Origin: Acanthornis magna
Taxonomy: Eukaryota; Chordata; Aves; Passeriformes; Acanthizidae
Direction: 5' to 3'
Assembly: GCA_036785705.1 (NCBI GenBank)
Contig: JAWUZG010000360.1
Span: 62,001-126,000 of the forward strand
Length of the DNA: 64,000 nucleotides
Below the pieces are notes generated by a model, which saw only the letters and a program-made list of their open reading frames with translations, did not search any database and had not been told where the DNA came from. A program made the position numbers and the translations under genes. This document shows positions 27,080 to 38,800 of this stretch, one piece after another (positions within the stretch are counted from its first letter, which is position 1; every line of letters begins with the position of its first letter).

Positions 27080-27345
27080 CTCCAAGGCCTCACCATGTTC
27101 TTGTTTAAAACCTTTTTCTAATTAACAGTCTTCATCTATTTCTTCCCATTATACCTATTAGCAGTAATGAACTTACAGAGAGCAGTAAGAAGCCTTTCAA
27201 AGACTTCATTTGACTTCTCTGAACAGCCAAACACTCTTATTCCTCCCTATTGCCCATAATCAATCATTTTCACAGCCCTGCTTTGTACCTGCTCCACTTT
27301 GATTTCACCTCTAGCGGGACTTGAGCTACATTTAAAAAAACCCAC
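27080..27345 (-). mobile_element. CR1 LINE fragment, 3' part of ORF2, reverse, old
   Basis: Read on the given strand, CCCATAATCAATCATTTTCA, CAGCCCTGCTTTGTACCTGC and TCCACTTTGATTTCACC match the reversed CR1 segment that runs 'taatcattttt...gccctcctctgtacctgctccagtttgatttcatc'. Earlier, CCTTTTTCTAATTAACAGTC and a CTTCCCATTATACC block fit the reversed downstream part. The piece is diverged and its limits are approximate. It lies about 225 bases from a forward CR1. Confidence 0.6.
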
Positions 27346-27568
27346 TCTGGAAATTCCTGAGCCAATAACTTTCAAGTGTCATTTTCTTTTTTCGTCAGCA
27401 CGTCACTAGTGGCTGCTGGTGGTGGTTTATGGTATGGCTTAGCAGAACACACCAGTACACACCGGTCAGTCATTTCCAGACTGGTGGAAATCTCTTGGAG
27501 TGGTGGCTCACACTCCATCAACAGTTCTTGTTATCTGTCCCCAGCCACTGCAATACAGTTCTGTTGAA
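27346..27568. other. Unassigned spacer between two CR1 pieces
   Basis: About 220 bases with no recognisable repeat. It includes GTGGCTGCTGGTGGTGG and GGAGTGGTGGCTCACACTCC. A 63-codon forward frame spans it without domains. It could be flank, filler from a rearranged insertion, or an unrecognised repeat. Confidence 0.4.
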
Positions 27569-27790
27569 CCTTTTTTAAGAAAACATTTTTTAAGACAAGG
27601 TTTTTTAAGACAAGGTGGTCAAATATTGCAGCTTGCCCAGAGGAGCTGCAGATCTCCCTCTCTGGAGATATTCAAGATTTGAGTGGACACAGCCCTGACA
27701 CAGAAACCTGATCTAATCAGACCTGCTCTGAACAAGGGACTGTACTAGATGACCTCCTGGAGGTCTCTTTCAACTTCTTTTAGAGTCCTT
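27569..27790 (+). mobile_element. CR1 3' end, forward, with a 15-bp internal expansion
   Basis: The order is diagnostic: GCTTGCCCAGAGGAGCTGCA, then TCTCTGGAGATATTCAAGAT, then GACCTGCTCTGAACAAGGGA, then CTAGATGACCTCCTGGAGGT, then TTCAACTTC. These are the successive blocks of the CR1 3' end. At its left edge a unit TTTTTTAAGA plus 5 bases is repeated three times (27571, 27586, 27601), a slippage expansion not found in ordinary CR1. Confidence 0.9.
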
Positions 27791-30419
27791 TTACTCTAGT
27801 GACTTGACCAGCCAGTTTCTTATGACTGATGAACTGATATACATAAGGTACTACTCTTTTCACCTATTTTGCAAGATTTAAACCAGTGCAGCAGTTTAAT
27901 TTTATCCTCGTTTTTCCTAACGGCAACAATAAAGCTGTGTTTTTCATTTGCTTTAAGCTTTTTGTCCACTTCTTAAGGTATGTTTTGAAAGCAGTTCTTT
28001 GTCCAAGTAGATATGGAATTTTTCTTTACCTTTCTTCCCAAGAAAGGCCAGAATAATTCAGGATTTTTTACAAGGTTTGTACCTTTGACCTGTGGAATTC
28101 TTGTCTGGCCCTACATTCAGTTCCTGAGCTCATCACTGTGGCTATCAATATGAATGAGACTTCTTAAAGTTGTTGCTTTCAAAATTACAGGATAAAACAA
28201 ATTACAGACCTACTTTAGCCCCTTCAATCAATAAATTTAAAAATAGCATTACAGGGAGTCTCATCACAGACATGATTTTGGCATGCCTAAGTCTAGCCCA
28301 ACAGAGCACAATCCCCTGCTGCCCCAGGGTGTATTAAGTATAAAAAAAAAAAAAAATCCAGAAATATCTCTCTCATATATCCAGAAATAACTGGGTTCAA
28401 CCATTATTCTCCAATATATACTTAACAAGTAATACAGCATGGTCATTGTGCATCTTATTGTGTGGCTGTGAGTCCGAGTTCTATTCAAGGAGCATAAAAT
28501 TCACAATTCATTTTGCAGTATTTATGATGCAATGTATGAACACAGGTGTTTGCTGAGCAATGATGAATGATGAGACTAAAAGCCAGACATCTGCACTGAA
28601 TAACGTGAATAATTCAACTCCTGTTTGCTCCCCAAGAAGCACAGAGGATATGCACCTTTAAGCTGCAAATGCTTAACTGTATCAGCTGTCAGGTGCATGT
28701 CTCCCCTCAACACTGTGCAGGACACAGACTTCAATTATTTCTGCTCAATTCATCACATTTTAGCCACTGTGGAACTCTGTAGTCCACTAACAGCATAAAT
28801 AACATTAACACCCACACCTTTCACCTTAACCTTTTGTGCAAAGAGGCTAACCATTCCTGGAGTCAAAAGAGCCTGATCTTGCCATGAAGTCAATAAATCC
28901 TGTGGTTTCACAGGACATGGCCAGTTTGGCTACAAAGGCAATTCCCTGCTCACAGCTGGGTATGATATGGAGATACCACCAGTAAAGATTTCTTCAGCTT
29001 GTAATCAGTGCTGTGGGACTTAGCACCAGCTGGTAGAGGCTGGTGTCTTCTCACCTCTCTCCAAGCACACTTTCAACAACTGGGAGAGCTGGCCCTCATA
29101 TTATGCTTTCTGCTGTAATCCTAAAGTATCTGGAGCCCTTTGGTACTTCACTTGACTTCATTCTGGTCTGCTAATTTACTTGCTCGAGCTCTTGCAAGTC
29201 CTGAGAGTGCACACTTAATATCTGAAATACAGCTCTTTGAAATCATGCTGGCAAAATAGATGCACATACTCCTAGCTTGAAGCAAAAGGGTAACTAACAT
29301 TCTAAAAGAAAATAAATTTTAAAAAATAGCACAATGCAGGCAGTGCTTTCCTGCTGACAAATGTGTAAGACAATGTAGCAGACATGCACTTTTGAAATGC
29401 AGGTGGGCTTTTATTCCTGGCAGTGCAGTGAGAGAGGTAATTCCAGATGTGGGGGAAACGACACCCCTCAAAAAGGGATTTGCAATGATATAGCACAGAG
29501 GAAGCCTGGAGCAAACTGGCACCATCTAGAAAGCTGGAAGAGAGCCAACCAAATTATGGCCCAGGCTCTTTAGAGCCCTGTCCCCCCCTTCAGTGGGAAC
29601 TGCACAGGAAAAGGATGATTGTGAGAGGGTAGATGACAGGAATAGCCTTCATTGCGCATGGAAAGGAGCGTAAATTACAATCCCTTGTGCATACAGAGGC
29701 AAAACAAGGTTCACAATGCCTTATTATATTAAGCCACATGATGAAAATGACTGTTTACATTGGTTCATTAATGTTTGTACAGGGCTGTGAACATGCAAAG
29801 TGCTAAGTATCAGCACAAGCATCAGTATGGTATCTCAACTTTGACATGTTCGTAAGTGTTGTAACAAAAGAAAACACACTTTACTCCTAACAATTATTGT
29901 CCACAAAACATGGTGTTTAGCATTTTGTCTCTATACATCATTTCTGACCACACAAAGTCAGAAAAGGCTATCATTACTGTGTATTGTTATACTGAGTAAT
30001 TTATTCTTCCAAAAGACTAAATGTGTGCAATCATCAATAAACTAACAAATTCAACACACTAGACTCACACATTTGACACTGCAAGACTCTGCAAGTTCTG
30101 TGTTGCTAAAAACACCTTTAGTCAGATTTAGTACAATGCCTTATGTTGTACCGCCTGGTGAAAGGGAGGTTGTTTCTCAGCTTTCTACTTTATTTTTTTT
30201 ATTCTTTTGTAACTCTAGCAGACCTCAAATCAACAGGAGGTTTTAGGATTAAGTGCTGAGATCTATTGCCTGAGTGGAGTACCTCAGCATCTCAGAAAGG
30301 CGGTTTTGTTCGAATGCCAGCTGGAGCAGTAAACTCTATTAACAGAAGAAATATCTGTCCTCATCTCTGCTGAGTGAAAGAGTGAAAGCAAAGGGGACTT
30401 CAAATAAATCTCTCCCCCA
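27791..30419. other. Unique non-coding sequence
   Basis: No gene is supported. There is an A15 run at 28342-28356 flanked by repeated TCCAGAAATA. The part at 29730-29800 contains TGTTTACATTGGTTCATTAA, a forkhead/homeodomain-like combination, but nothing further supports a call. Confidence 0.55.
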
Positions 30420-30770
30420 GCCTCGGTGCCCTGGCAGGGCAGGCCCTTTCCTCCAGCCAGGCTTTCAGCTGAGCAATACCTGCTCATTTCCTGGATCAAA
30501 GAAAATTCTACAAGGCCTTTCTTGCTGCCCTTTCATATATCCCCCTGCCATCTCCAAAGGCTGGCTGTGTCTCTCTGCCTCTCCTGGCTGCAGAGGCAGA
30601 GCTCACCATGTGAACTTGTCAGCTCTGCTCCAGCAGCTCCTCCTCCAAGGCTTCCCAGTGGCGATCAGGGAAAGGGCAGCCTGCCCTGTGCCCCAAAGGC
30701 ATCTGCTGAAAGGGGTCACAGGGGCCAGGGCAGGCTTGCCCTCCCCTTAGCTATAGCCTGTTAGAGGAGC
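30420..30770. other. GC-rich patch with two overlapping forward frames
   Basis: The sequence is C/G-rich but low in CpG. Forward frames of 122 codons (30382-30750) and 112 codons (30426-30764) overlap in different phases. The predicted products are rich in Pro, Leu, Ser and Cys and show no domain, so I treat them as composition-driven. Confidence 0.5.
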
Positions 30771-30794
30771 ATGCGGCAGGAAGGGAATTGTTAA

Positions 30795-31330
30795 ACTTCA
30801 GGAAGGTTAATAATGAAAAACCCTCGGGGGTTGAGACCAATCTCACTTAATACTTGTATTAATGACTGGCACAAAAGTATAAAAACAAACAAATAGATTC
30901 CCTGAGACCTACATGTCTGGAGGGAGAGTTGGGGGTTCACAGAGCAGGGGCTGGATTATCTGGAAGGGTAATAGAAATGGGATGAAATTTAATAGGAGTG
31001 TGCAAGGTCAGAAGCTTTGGGACTAATAACAAGACTTTCTGCTATAAACTGTGATGTTGTCAGATGGAGGAGCTGTGTAGGGAGAAGTATATTTGTAGGA
31101 TATGGGATGTCTGCAAATCATCAGCCATGAAAAGAGTAAACACATCAGGTGATGTATACCCAGAAGAGTGAAGGAAGATAGATTTTCGTGGTAAATGCTC
31201 CTTTGAGAGCTCTTCCTTTGAAATACTATTGACAATGCCAACCATGTTCCAGAAAGAGTCCTTCCAACCAGAGCAGCCCCAGAAATAGGCTTCAAAAACC
31301 AGCAAGGCAATGTTCTGATGCAACAGGACT
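30795..31330 (+). mobile_element. Old CR1 LINE fragment, reverse-transcriptase 3' part, forward
   Basis: Blocks appear in CR1 ORF2 order. They are CTTGTATTAATGACTGGCAC near 30857, then GGTAATAGAAATGGGATGAA and ATTTAATAGGAG near 30966-31000, then GGGACTAATAACAAGACTTT and CTGCTATAAACTG near 31019-31052, then ACACATCAGGTGATGTATAC near 31140, then CCATGTTCCAGAAAGAGTCC near 31243. The pattern matches an old subfamily that I also associate with turtle genomes. The frame is destroyed by stops and indels. Two reverse frames of about 90 codons (31023-31323) are antisense shadows of this remnant. Confidence 0.75.
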
Positions 31331-34300
31331 AAACAACCTCACTTTTTACTCTAGCAACACCAGGACAAGAAGGACATACCAGGCAAATTAAACAGTCCAA
31401 ACAGTCCACACTATGCTAAAAGATACACAGCTATAGGTTTAAGAAGAAAATAAAAAAGAAGCCTAGCAGAAGATTTCTGGAAGTGTTTCCCCATCAGAAT
31501 CCCATCATCTTATATGGGGTTTGCAAAGTTCATAGAAAAGTGAAGGTCAGAGGAAAAAATTATGCAACAGGACCCGATTTACAGTAAAAAAACTACTACA
31601 TATACTCTACATATTGGCACCAGATTGTTTTCCAAAACTTTTCTCTGTGTTTCTCTAGAGCAAACTTTCACAAAAATTGTTTTGTTTGGGATTTTTTAGC
31701 GTTGTTGAATAGTGGTGGCAAGGTTTTTCCCCTCCATTTCTTGCAAAAGTGCCAATAGCTTTTTCACTTTTCACACTAACGCTGTAACACTGCATCCCCC
31801 AAACACCTGAAGGTATACCTGACAGCTTGTACCTGCTCTACCCCACAGAACCTCTTTGTGAGACAGGAAAGCAAAATGTGCCTATTCTGCCTTGCTCCAG
31901 CTGCCTCCCCCCAGCTGATTGTTACTATCTTTGTGATTTCTAAAAGAGTATGGTGCATTCCTTCAGGCCTGTGCTGTCTGTCACACTTTCCTAGCCCACC
32001 ATGAGCCACTTGTAAGAAGTACATCGTCTGCACTGCTGCCCCCACCCAGTTGCCATTGCAGATCCATCCTTTCCCATTGAACAAGACCACTCGTTGTAGA
32101 GCAGCCCTGTCCTTAGTCTTGCAGCACAGTAACTGCCCGTGGGTTATGCTCAGAGAGAATAAGCATGCAAAATACTAATCAGGCTGCCAGAAAGACCAAA
32201 CCCTGTGAAAGACAAAATCTGCAACAAGGAGGCCTGAAAAAGTCGTATAAATAAGGCAGCAGCAAGTGTTTTGAGGAATGAGCTCAAGCAAGTAAAGTGG
32301 AATAGAAGAGTTTTCCTGATCTCAAATTCTAAAAGCACCAGGAGCACACGGCTCCTCAGAGCTCTCCCTGTGCCTGACAGTGATTTCAGGAAGCCAGAAA
32401 CATCTCATCAATGGTGCTAAGGAAAGCAGGAACGTATTCAGTGTTTTCCTTGACAAGACCCACACACTACAGAAACAGCTGCTGGGGAGGGACAGCCAAC
32501 AGCTCAGAGCTCCAGCTTGGATGGTCCACAGAAAAAGCAGAAAAGTAGTTAAATTGAATGGACAGAAAATTATGGCCTTCGCTTAGAGAAATGTGTCCAC
32601 AATCCCCTGATAACAAATAGCAAAGGCATTTCTTGAGAAAGCTGTTTGCTCTTGAAAATATTAATTTAATCAGATTAGGTTTGGTAAACAAACAGAAGAA
32701 ATAGGAACATTCTTGTCAATTTGAACAATACTGAACTTGAAATATTTCTATGCCCCTAAACCAGCATATTATAGAATGCTAATTTTTCCAAGTAGAATGA
32801 CAGAAAATTAAAAAATGTTCAGCTCTCCTGGGGAATGGAAGTTCCAGTTTCCAGTCAGCTTTCTCAGCTGTCATGGACAAACTTAGGCTTTCGATTGTCC
32901 CCATGCTTTAAGTGGGCTCACAGAATTTCTGCCTTTCACTGAGAAGAAAAAAAGCATTTATTATGTAACTAATAGCAGCACTGACCTCCTTTGTCGCACC
33001 CTTCCAGGACAGCTTTATTTTGTAGGCTGGAGAGAAATGCTCTCTTCCTAAAAGTTAGGTGCCAACTGCTAAGCCATGAATAGAAATAAACAAAAAGACA
33101 TTTACAGACCACAACCCAGAAGAATGATCAGTTCCTCCTTGCGTTATATCTATTACCTAGACTTCACTTTTCTAACAGCATCAAACTCAAGCCCAGTGCT
33201 CAAAGCTGCATCTAGTTTGTAAGTAAAACAAGCAAAAGCTTGATTTCTCTGGCTCCTTCTGTTGAAGAGCAAAGGTCTTTTTCACCTGCTCTAGGAGAAC
33301 CACTTGAAAATTCCAAAGGCCTTAAAAATTTCAATATAAATGAGCTCCAAAAAAGAAGAGAAACAATTTTCTCACTTCTTTGAGGTTTGCATGTTAGAAT
33401 CAGTCTTTCACAATGACTGCACATTAGAAAACTGAAATTGTTGCCAACATGAACTCTACACTTAGATCACAATATGAATTAATGAGCTTGCTTTTCACCT
33501 TTATCTCCCCCTTCTTCAGTGCTTTCCTCCCTCTCCCAAATAAATGAACCATGTTCCTAATAACGTGCTTGAAAGGAAGGCTGGGAAATTTAATAATAAA
33601 AAGCTCTCTGAAATTAAGTTTCTGGCAGTGCTTTAAAAAAAAGAAAATGTTATTACTTGGTCGTTTGCTTTTCCCCAAAGCAAATTTCAGTCCTTTGAGG
33701 ACCGCACAAATATAAAGCAGATCATTTACAAACCTTTTATTCGGCAATTTGCCTGGTCCAAATAATCAACTATAATAGGAATTGCCAACTGAGTATTTAA
33801 AGATTCCAGTATAGGAAGAGAAACTGCACATTGCAGAAAAAGAAAGTTTCTGTCTAAACTATCAAATACTGGACTTTCAATGGGGCATAAATTGTTGAGT
33901 ATGTTGATGTTCACAGGAAATAGAAGGGAGTATTAAGAAGTGAAAACCCAACATTATAATTGCTGGAGTTCTTATCACATAATAAGTTTCCTAATCTCAG
34001 CTCTTTCGCATTGGCTGCACTGAAGATGACAAAGAGGAAAATAGTGAGTTTGCCTTAGATTATTCAAGTCCAGAAGCACAAATGGGAAAATATTCAGTGA
34101 CGCAAACCCAGACTTTTCCTCTGCTCATGTCTTAGCAAAAGGAATTATCAAAATACTCTTGACAATTTAGGAAACTAAAAAATGTCAACTAAATGGGTGA
34201 AAACTTAGGAAAACAAATGCAAGGCCAATTCTCTAATTTTGCATCAGCTACAATGTTTTAGGGCTCTTTCTTACATAGGTCTCAAACTACAGTGTATGAA

Positions 34301-35685
34301 AATCAGGCTCCACTGAATTTTCTAGGAATTTTCCTGTTGCACTGGGTCAGGACTGTGCTATAATGAAATACACAATTCTGTCGATTTATTTAGCAAAAGC
34401 TAAACTAAGAGCTTAGGATATTGACATACATATCAAGGTCATCTTCTTTGTAAAATAAATATGGGCCAAGAAATTGGATTTGGAGTTTCAGGTTGAAAAC
34501 CTGTTAGGTCCTGGCCAAGTTTAAATTTGGACAGATTAAAACTTTGAAATCTATGCAAATGACACCTTGACATTTACAGGTAGGGAGCTTGTAAAACTAT
34601 TAATTTTTGACTGAGAAAAGTTGGGAAAAGGCATACATGTATCCGAACCTGATAGCTGGCTCTGACTTCTATTTTATGGTTAGTATGTGGTCTATGCAAC
34701 AACAGCAGAGCATTTAGAGGGATCAAAGGTACAAATTCTGAGCCCTTTTTCACATGCTGAGAAAATTCTACTGGAAACTATGTTTTAAAGTGGCCAGGAT
34801 TTTCAAAAGACTATGAATAATTTCTAAACAGCTTCTTCCAAGTTTAGAAGGAGAAATTATGAAAGAACAGTTATTCTTCAATCACTACTTTAAATAAAAT
34901 TAAAGATTGAGACTATATTAGTGAAATTTTGACCCTAGGAAATAGAAAGAGAAGTTATGCATGCCAGAATTTAAGATTTAAATTCAAGCACCATTTCAAC
35001 CTTAATTACCAGATCACTTATTTGATATAAATCATTAATGCAAACCAATATATTTTATTCTTTTACCTTAACTCTAAAACTTCTAATCACTTTCTACACA
35101 CAAAGTTTAGCAATGAAATGTGTATGTAGTATTACTGAAGCATTCCATATAATCTTGATTCTATCTTGATTTCTCTCACACATACAGATTTGTGAAAAAG
35201 AGACATAAAAGATTTTATCTGTGGAACTGTCTTCAACAGCAGTTTTAAAAGAAGAAATCTATGAAGGCTTACAGAAACCTCCATTTCTCCCACAGGAAAT
35301 GTTAAGATCTTCTGAATAATTACCAAGAATAAGATTTTTGCATACAGATTTCTGATTCAGCTGCAAGTAAGTTGCTCTGATGTGGCTGGACAACTCCCTG
35401 TGCTTTGAGAACTAGAGGAGGCTTAGAAGCAAAACCTCATCTCCACATTCAGCCTGTTAAGTGCAGAATGGTTAAAAAGCATCATCTTCTCCCTTACAAG
35501 GACAACATGGAAAGGTGCTTCCCTGCCACCACTGCTGGCACATTTAAAGCCTCACTTTCTCCTACAAATGCCTCTTTCAGCAAGATCTGTTAGCACAGGC
35601 TCTTGGCTGTCTCCTGTATTCCAAGCAGTGTAAAGCATTTCCAAAATTCTTCTGTCTTTTCAGAAGCACAGAAGACACAGTCTTC
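31331..35685. other. AT-rich unique non-coding sequence
   Basis: No gene is supported. The longest frames (104 codons reverse at 31776-32090, 107 codons reverse at 33424-33747) have no recognisable family. No interspersed repeat was recognised. Confidence 0.6.
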
Positions 35686-35689
35686 TCTG

Positions 35690-35815
35690 GTTTAGCTTAA
35701 TTAAAGCAGCTCCCCCGATAAAAGGTCAGGTTATGCCTTTAAAAGGTTAAATTATGCAACATAATCAAATTAGGTTTTGCCGTGGACAGGCATAACTAAA
35801 GCTGCTTTTTTTCCC
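35690..35815. promoter_or_regulatory. Candidate regulatory element with bZIP, homeodomain and nuclear-receptor-like motifs
   Basis: AGCTTAATTAAAGCAG at 35694-35709 is followed by AAAGGTCAGG (nuclear-receptor half-site AGGTCA), TTATGCC, and ATTATGCAACATAAT at 35751-35765. The last is a hyphenated palindrome with ATTATG/CATAAT arms around CAA, resembling C/EBP or PAR-bZIP sites. GATAA, TAATCAAATTAGG and a CpG at GCCGTGG add to the cluster. The motifs are seen directly. Enhancer function is inference. Confidence 0.3.
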
Positions 35816-38800
35816 CCCTCATGAATACGAATGGTGTATTTATACCAAAAGTGAAAAGAGCTCAGTGAAAACTGACAAAGTGTGTATAATCCTTGGATGA
35901 AGTAGAAAAGCCAGAATCCATAAGCAACTTTATGTAAGAAGGATTCCCAAGTGGAGAATCACATCCTGAATGATGTTACTTTTCAGAGGTGAAAAAGGAG
36001 CAGAGAGATTATCCCTCTACATCTTCTTCATGCCTGGTGTAAAATAAAGTGGGTTTTCTGGAAAAAAAAACAAACCAAACCATGTAGCTTATGGATTCAC
36101 TACTGAGCTAATCCCAGCTGTTCTGGGAGGAGAGATGCTCTGCTCCTGAAAGATAATCATTCATGGCTTCTTGCACCAAGAGGAACAGAGCTTTTACACA
36201 CCCTTCCAGAGAGACAACAGGCACCTACAGCTTTACTCAGCTGAAAAGGTCAGAAAATGGTCTTCTCTAGTTTTGGAGTGAATTCTGAATTAAGTAACCA
36301 AATACAATCATACAGTGGATTCCACATTTCTGGAGCCTGCTTCTGATGTTCTTCCTAGTTCTGACAAAAAGGGTTTGGCTGAGAAGAGCCAGATCTGGCC
36401 TTTCATTGACAACAGGCTGCATTTCACTTGAGAAAATGCTCCACTCCACCACACATCACCTGCTTCAACAACAACACAGAAGCCTGGGAGAAGTGGTACT
36501 TGCTCTTACAGCATCATTTGAAGAATCCTCAACAGAAGACAAGCAAGGAGATGCACTGAGGGCATGGAAAAGCCACCAGGACATGGCTGTGACGCTGATG
36601 TCCCTGAAGAGGGGTGTGCACCACACAGTGGGCTGTACATCCCAGTGCCAGCAGCTCCCTGGGTCTTTGTGTGCCTCAGTGCCACTGCACAGGGGTGGCT
36701 CACCACAGCTCAGCACCCCTCCACCTACTGCAACATTCCTTTCAGTGTTGCTGTCCTACAGGATCACTCTCAAATTGCAGACCTCAGACTACCCTGGAAA
36801 TTGAAATCCTCTGGAGAGTAAGTGCAAAGAGGATTACCTGTGACTCCCACTTCTCACCCAGCTGCACCACCATGGCTCCTCTGACCTCTGCAGTGGAACA
36901 CAGGTCACACAGGCAGAACAGCAAAGCACTTTGGGGGCTTATTTTACCTTTTCCTCCCAGGAGAAAGGAAGACAGAGGTAAGAAACACTACTTGCTAATA
37001 TTTTTATTCTGACTATACACTTCCCTCCCTCTTCTGGTTTGCGACATTTCGCTGCTGCTGCTGACTGAGGTTTGCCACACTTCCCCACAGAGGGGGCAGC
37101 ACATGTGGGCCAGTCTGGCAAAGACTACCCTCTCCTTGGACACTCATACCCCTCACTCAGCTCAATAGGGCTCTTCTCTCCATGACCAGTTTTCATCCTC
37201 ATCCCCATCCTGCAGCAGGAGCAGTGCAGTGTAATCCCTTACTCTGTGGTGCAAGAAAAATCAGTGCAGCTCATATTGCAAAGTCCCCAGGCAGCTCTAC
37301 CTGGGAGCTTTCACACTACACTGCTTGGAGTTTTCATTGCCTTCCTGGCCCCTCGGACACCAGCACCTCAGAGGATTACACTGCTGCTCATTCAAGCAAT
37401 AATAGTGAGTTTCTGGGTAAGCAGAAATGTAATACTTCAGGTGAAAGAGAAGATTTTGAAACAGAAAGTTACTTCACTTGACTGAGATGGATGGCATAGC
37501 CTTATGTCAATTCCTGTATTTTATCTACAGGAAAGATCACCTCCTACAGTCCTTTAAGAGAGACCTACAGCAACCAACAGAGAATGGCTGAAGTTAAACA
37601 CCAGCTTGGTTCTGTGTTTCAGACTTCAGAAAACCTTGGGGTGGCCAATTCAAGAAACAGATCTGAATCCAAAATCCAAACCCAGAGTAAAGATGCAAAA
37701 AACCTCTGGGGTCCTTAGAGTTCAAGGACCCCAGAGCTGACAGACACAGAAGCCTCAGAAAATGTGATCTCTTCATTCAATGCAGTCCTACAGCAACTGA
37801 AGCTTTTCTCATCTGCATTTAAGTCAATATCTCTTATAAATCTTTCTACCCATATATAGAGTGGGGCTACAGATTCAGAACTGCATTTGCATTTATGTGT
37901 CTCTTGGTTCCTGGTGTAGATGTAGGAACTTTCCTAGGCTTTCCTGTAAATAATCCTTGCAGACAAAACAAAACAACAACAACAAAAGGAAAAGTAGCAG
38001 TGAAATATTTTCTGTTAATATAAATAGCTTAGGCAAGAGGTTAAGCTCATTCCTCCCAGAGGATGGGGAGATTCCTCTCTGATTAGATTTCAGTAGAGTA
38101 GGAAGCAGAGAATTAGATGATGAGACAACATCTCCCACTCTGGACAGACGGAAGTGTTTAAAACATTTTTAAAACATAATGAAATGACTAACAGATTTGG
38201 GTTTCAGTTTTTAAAATAATGTACTTAACTTTTAAATGCACCTGAACTTCATTCATTGCAGTGCTTAGAAAACATTTATCTTAATACACTCCATCAAACA
38301 GTGATAAGCACCATTTCCCTTTTATTAGTGTTGATTTATATTTACGAACATTTATCTTAAACACTTCCTTCCCTTCCAATGTTTAAATTTTCTTTATAAT
38401 TATGTGAACATCTTCTGTATTACAGGTCATCTACACAGAAATTATTTTTCCTCAAAACATAAATACGAACAATAACCCTGTTTCTGTAAAGATCACTACA
38501 AATACCTTGAATCTGTTGAAAACTGAAGCTAAAGCCACAATGTGTATTCCTCTTAAGTCCTACATAACCTGTGAAAACTTTGATTCTTTAGCTCAGCTGA
38601 CTTAACAAAAACCCCACTAAATCAAACAAACAAAAAAACCCGCATTTTTTTGAACTGTTAGTTCTCTCCTGTGCATGTAACCCAAGATGGCATTTTTGTC
38701 AGACAGAGACAGCTGGCAGCAAAGTTGCCTGTCTCTGTTTTGCAGATATTTGTAGTTGCCAGCTATTTGGAAGATTCCCCAGTCTTGTCTCACAGCAAGT

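Noticed and set aside
30307..30320. GTTCGAATGCC, resembling a tRNA B box
   Set aside because: No A box at the right distance upstream and no cloverleaf can be drawn.
36346..36804. 152-codon forward frame
   Set aside because: Lies in a GC-richer patch where several frames on both strands are open. There is no domain, no supporting promoter and no recognisable family.
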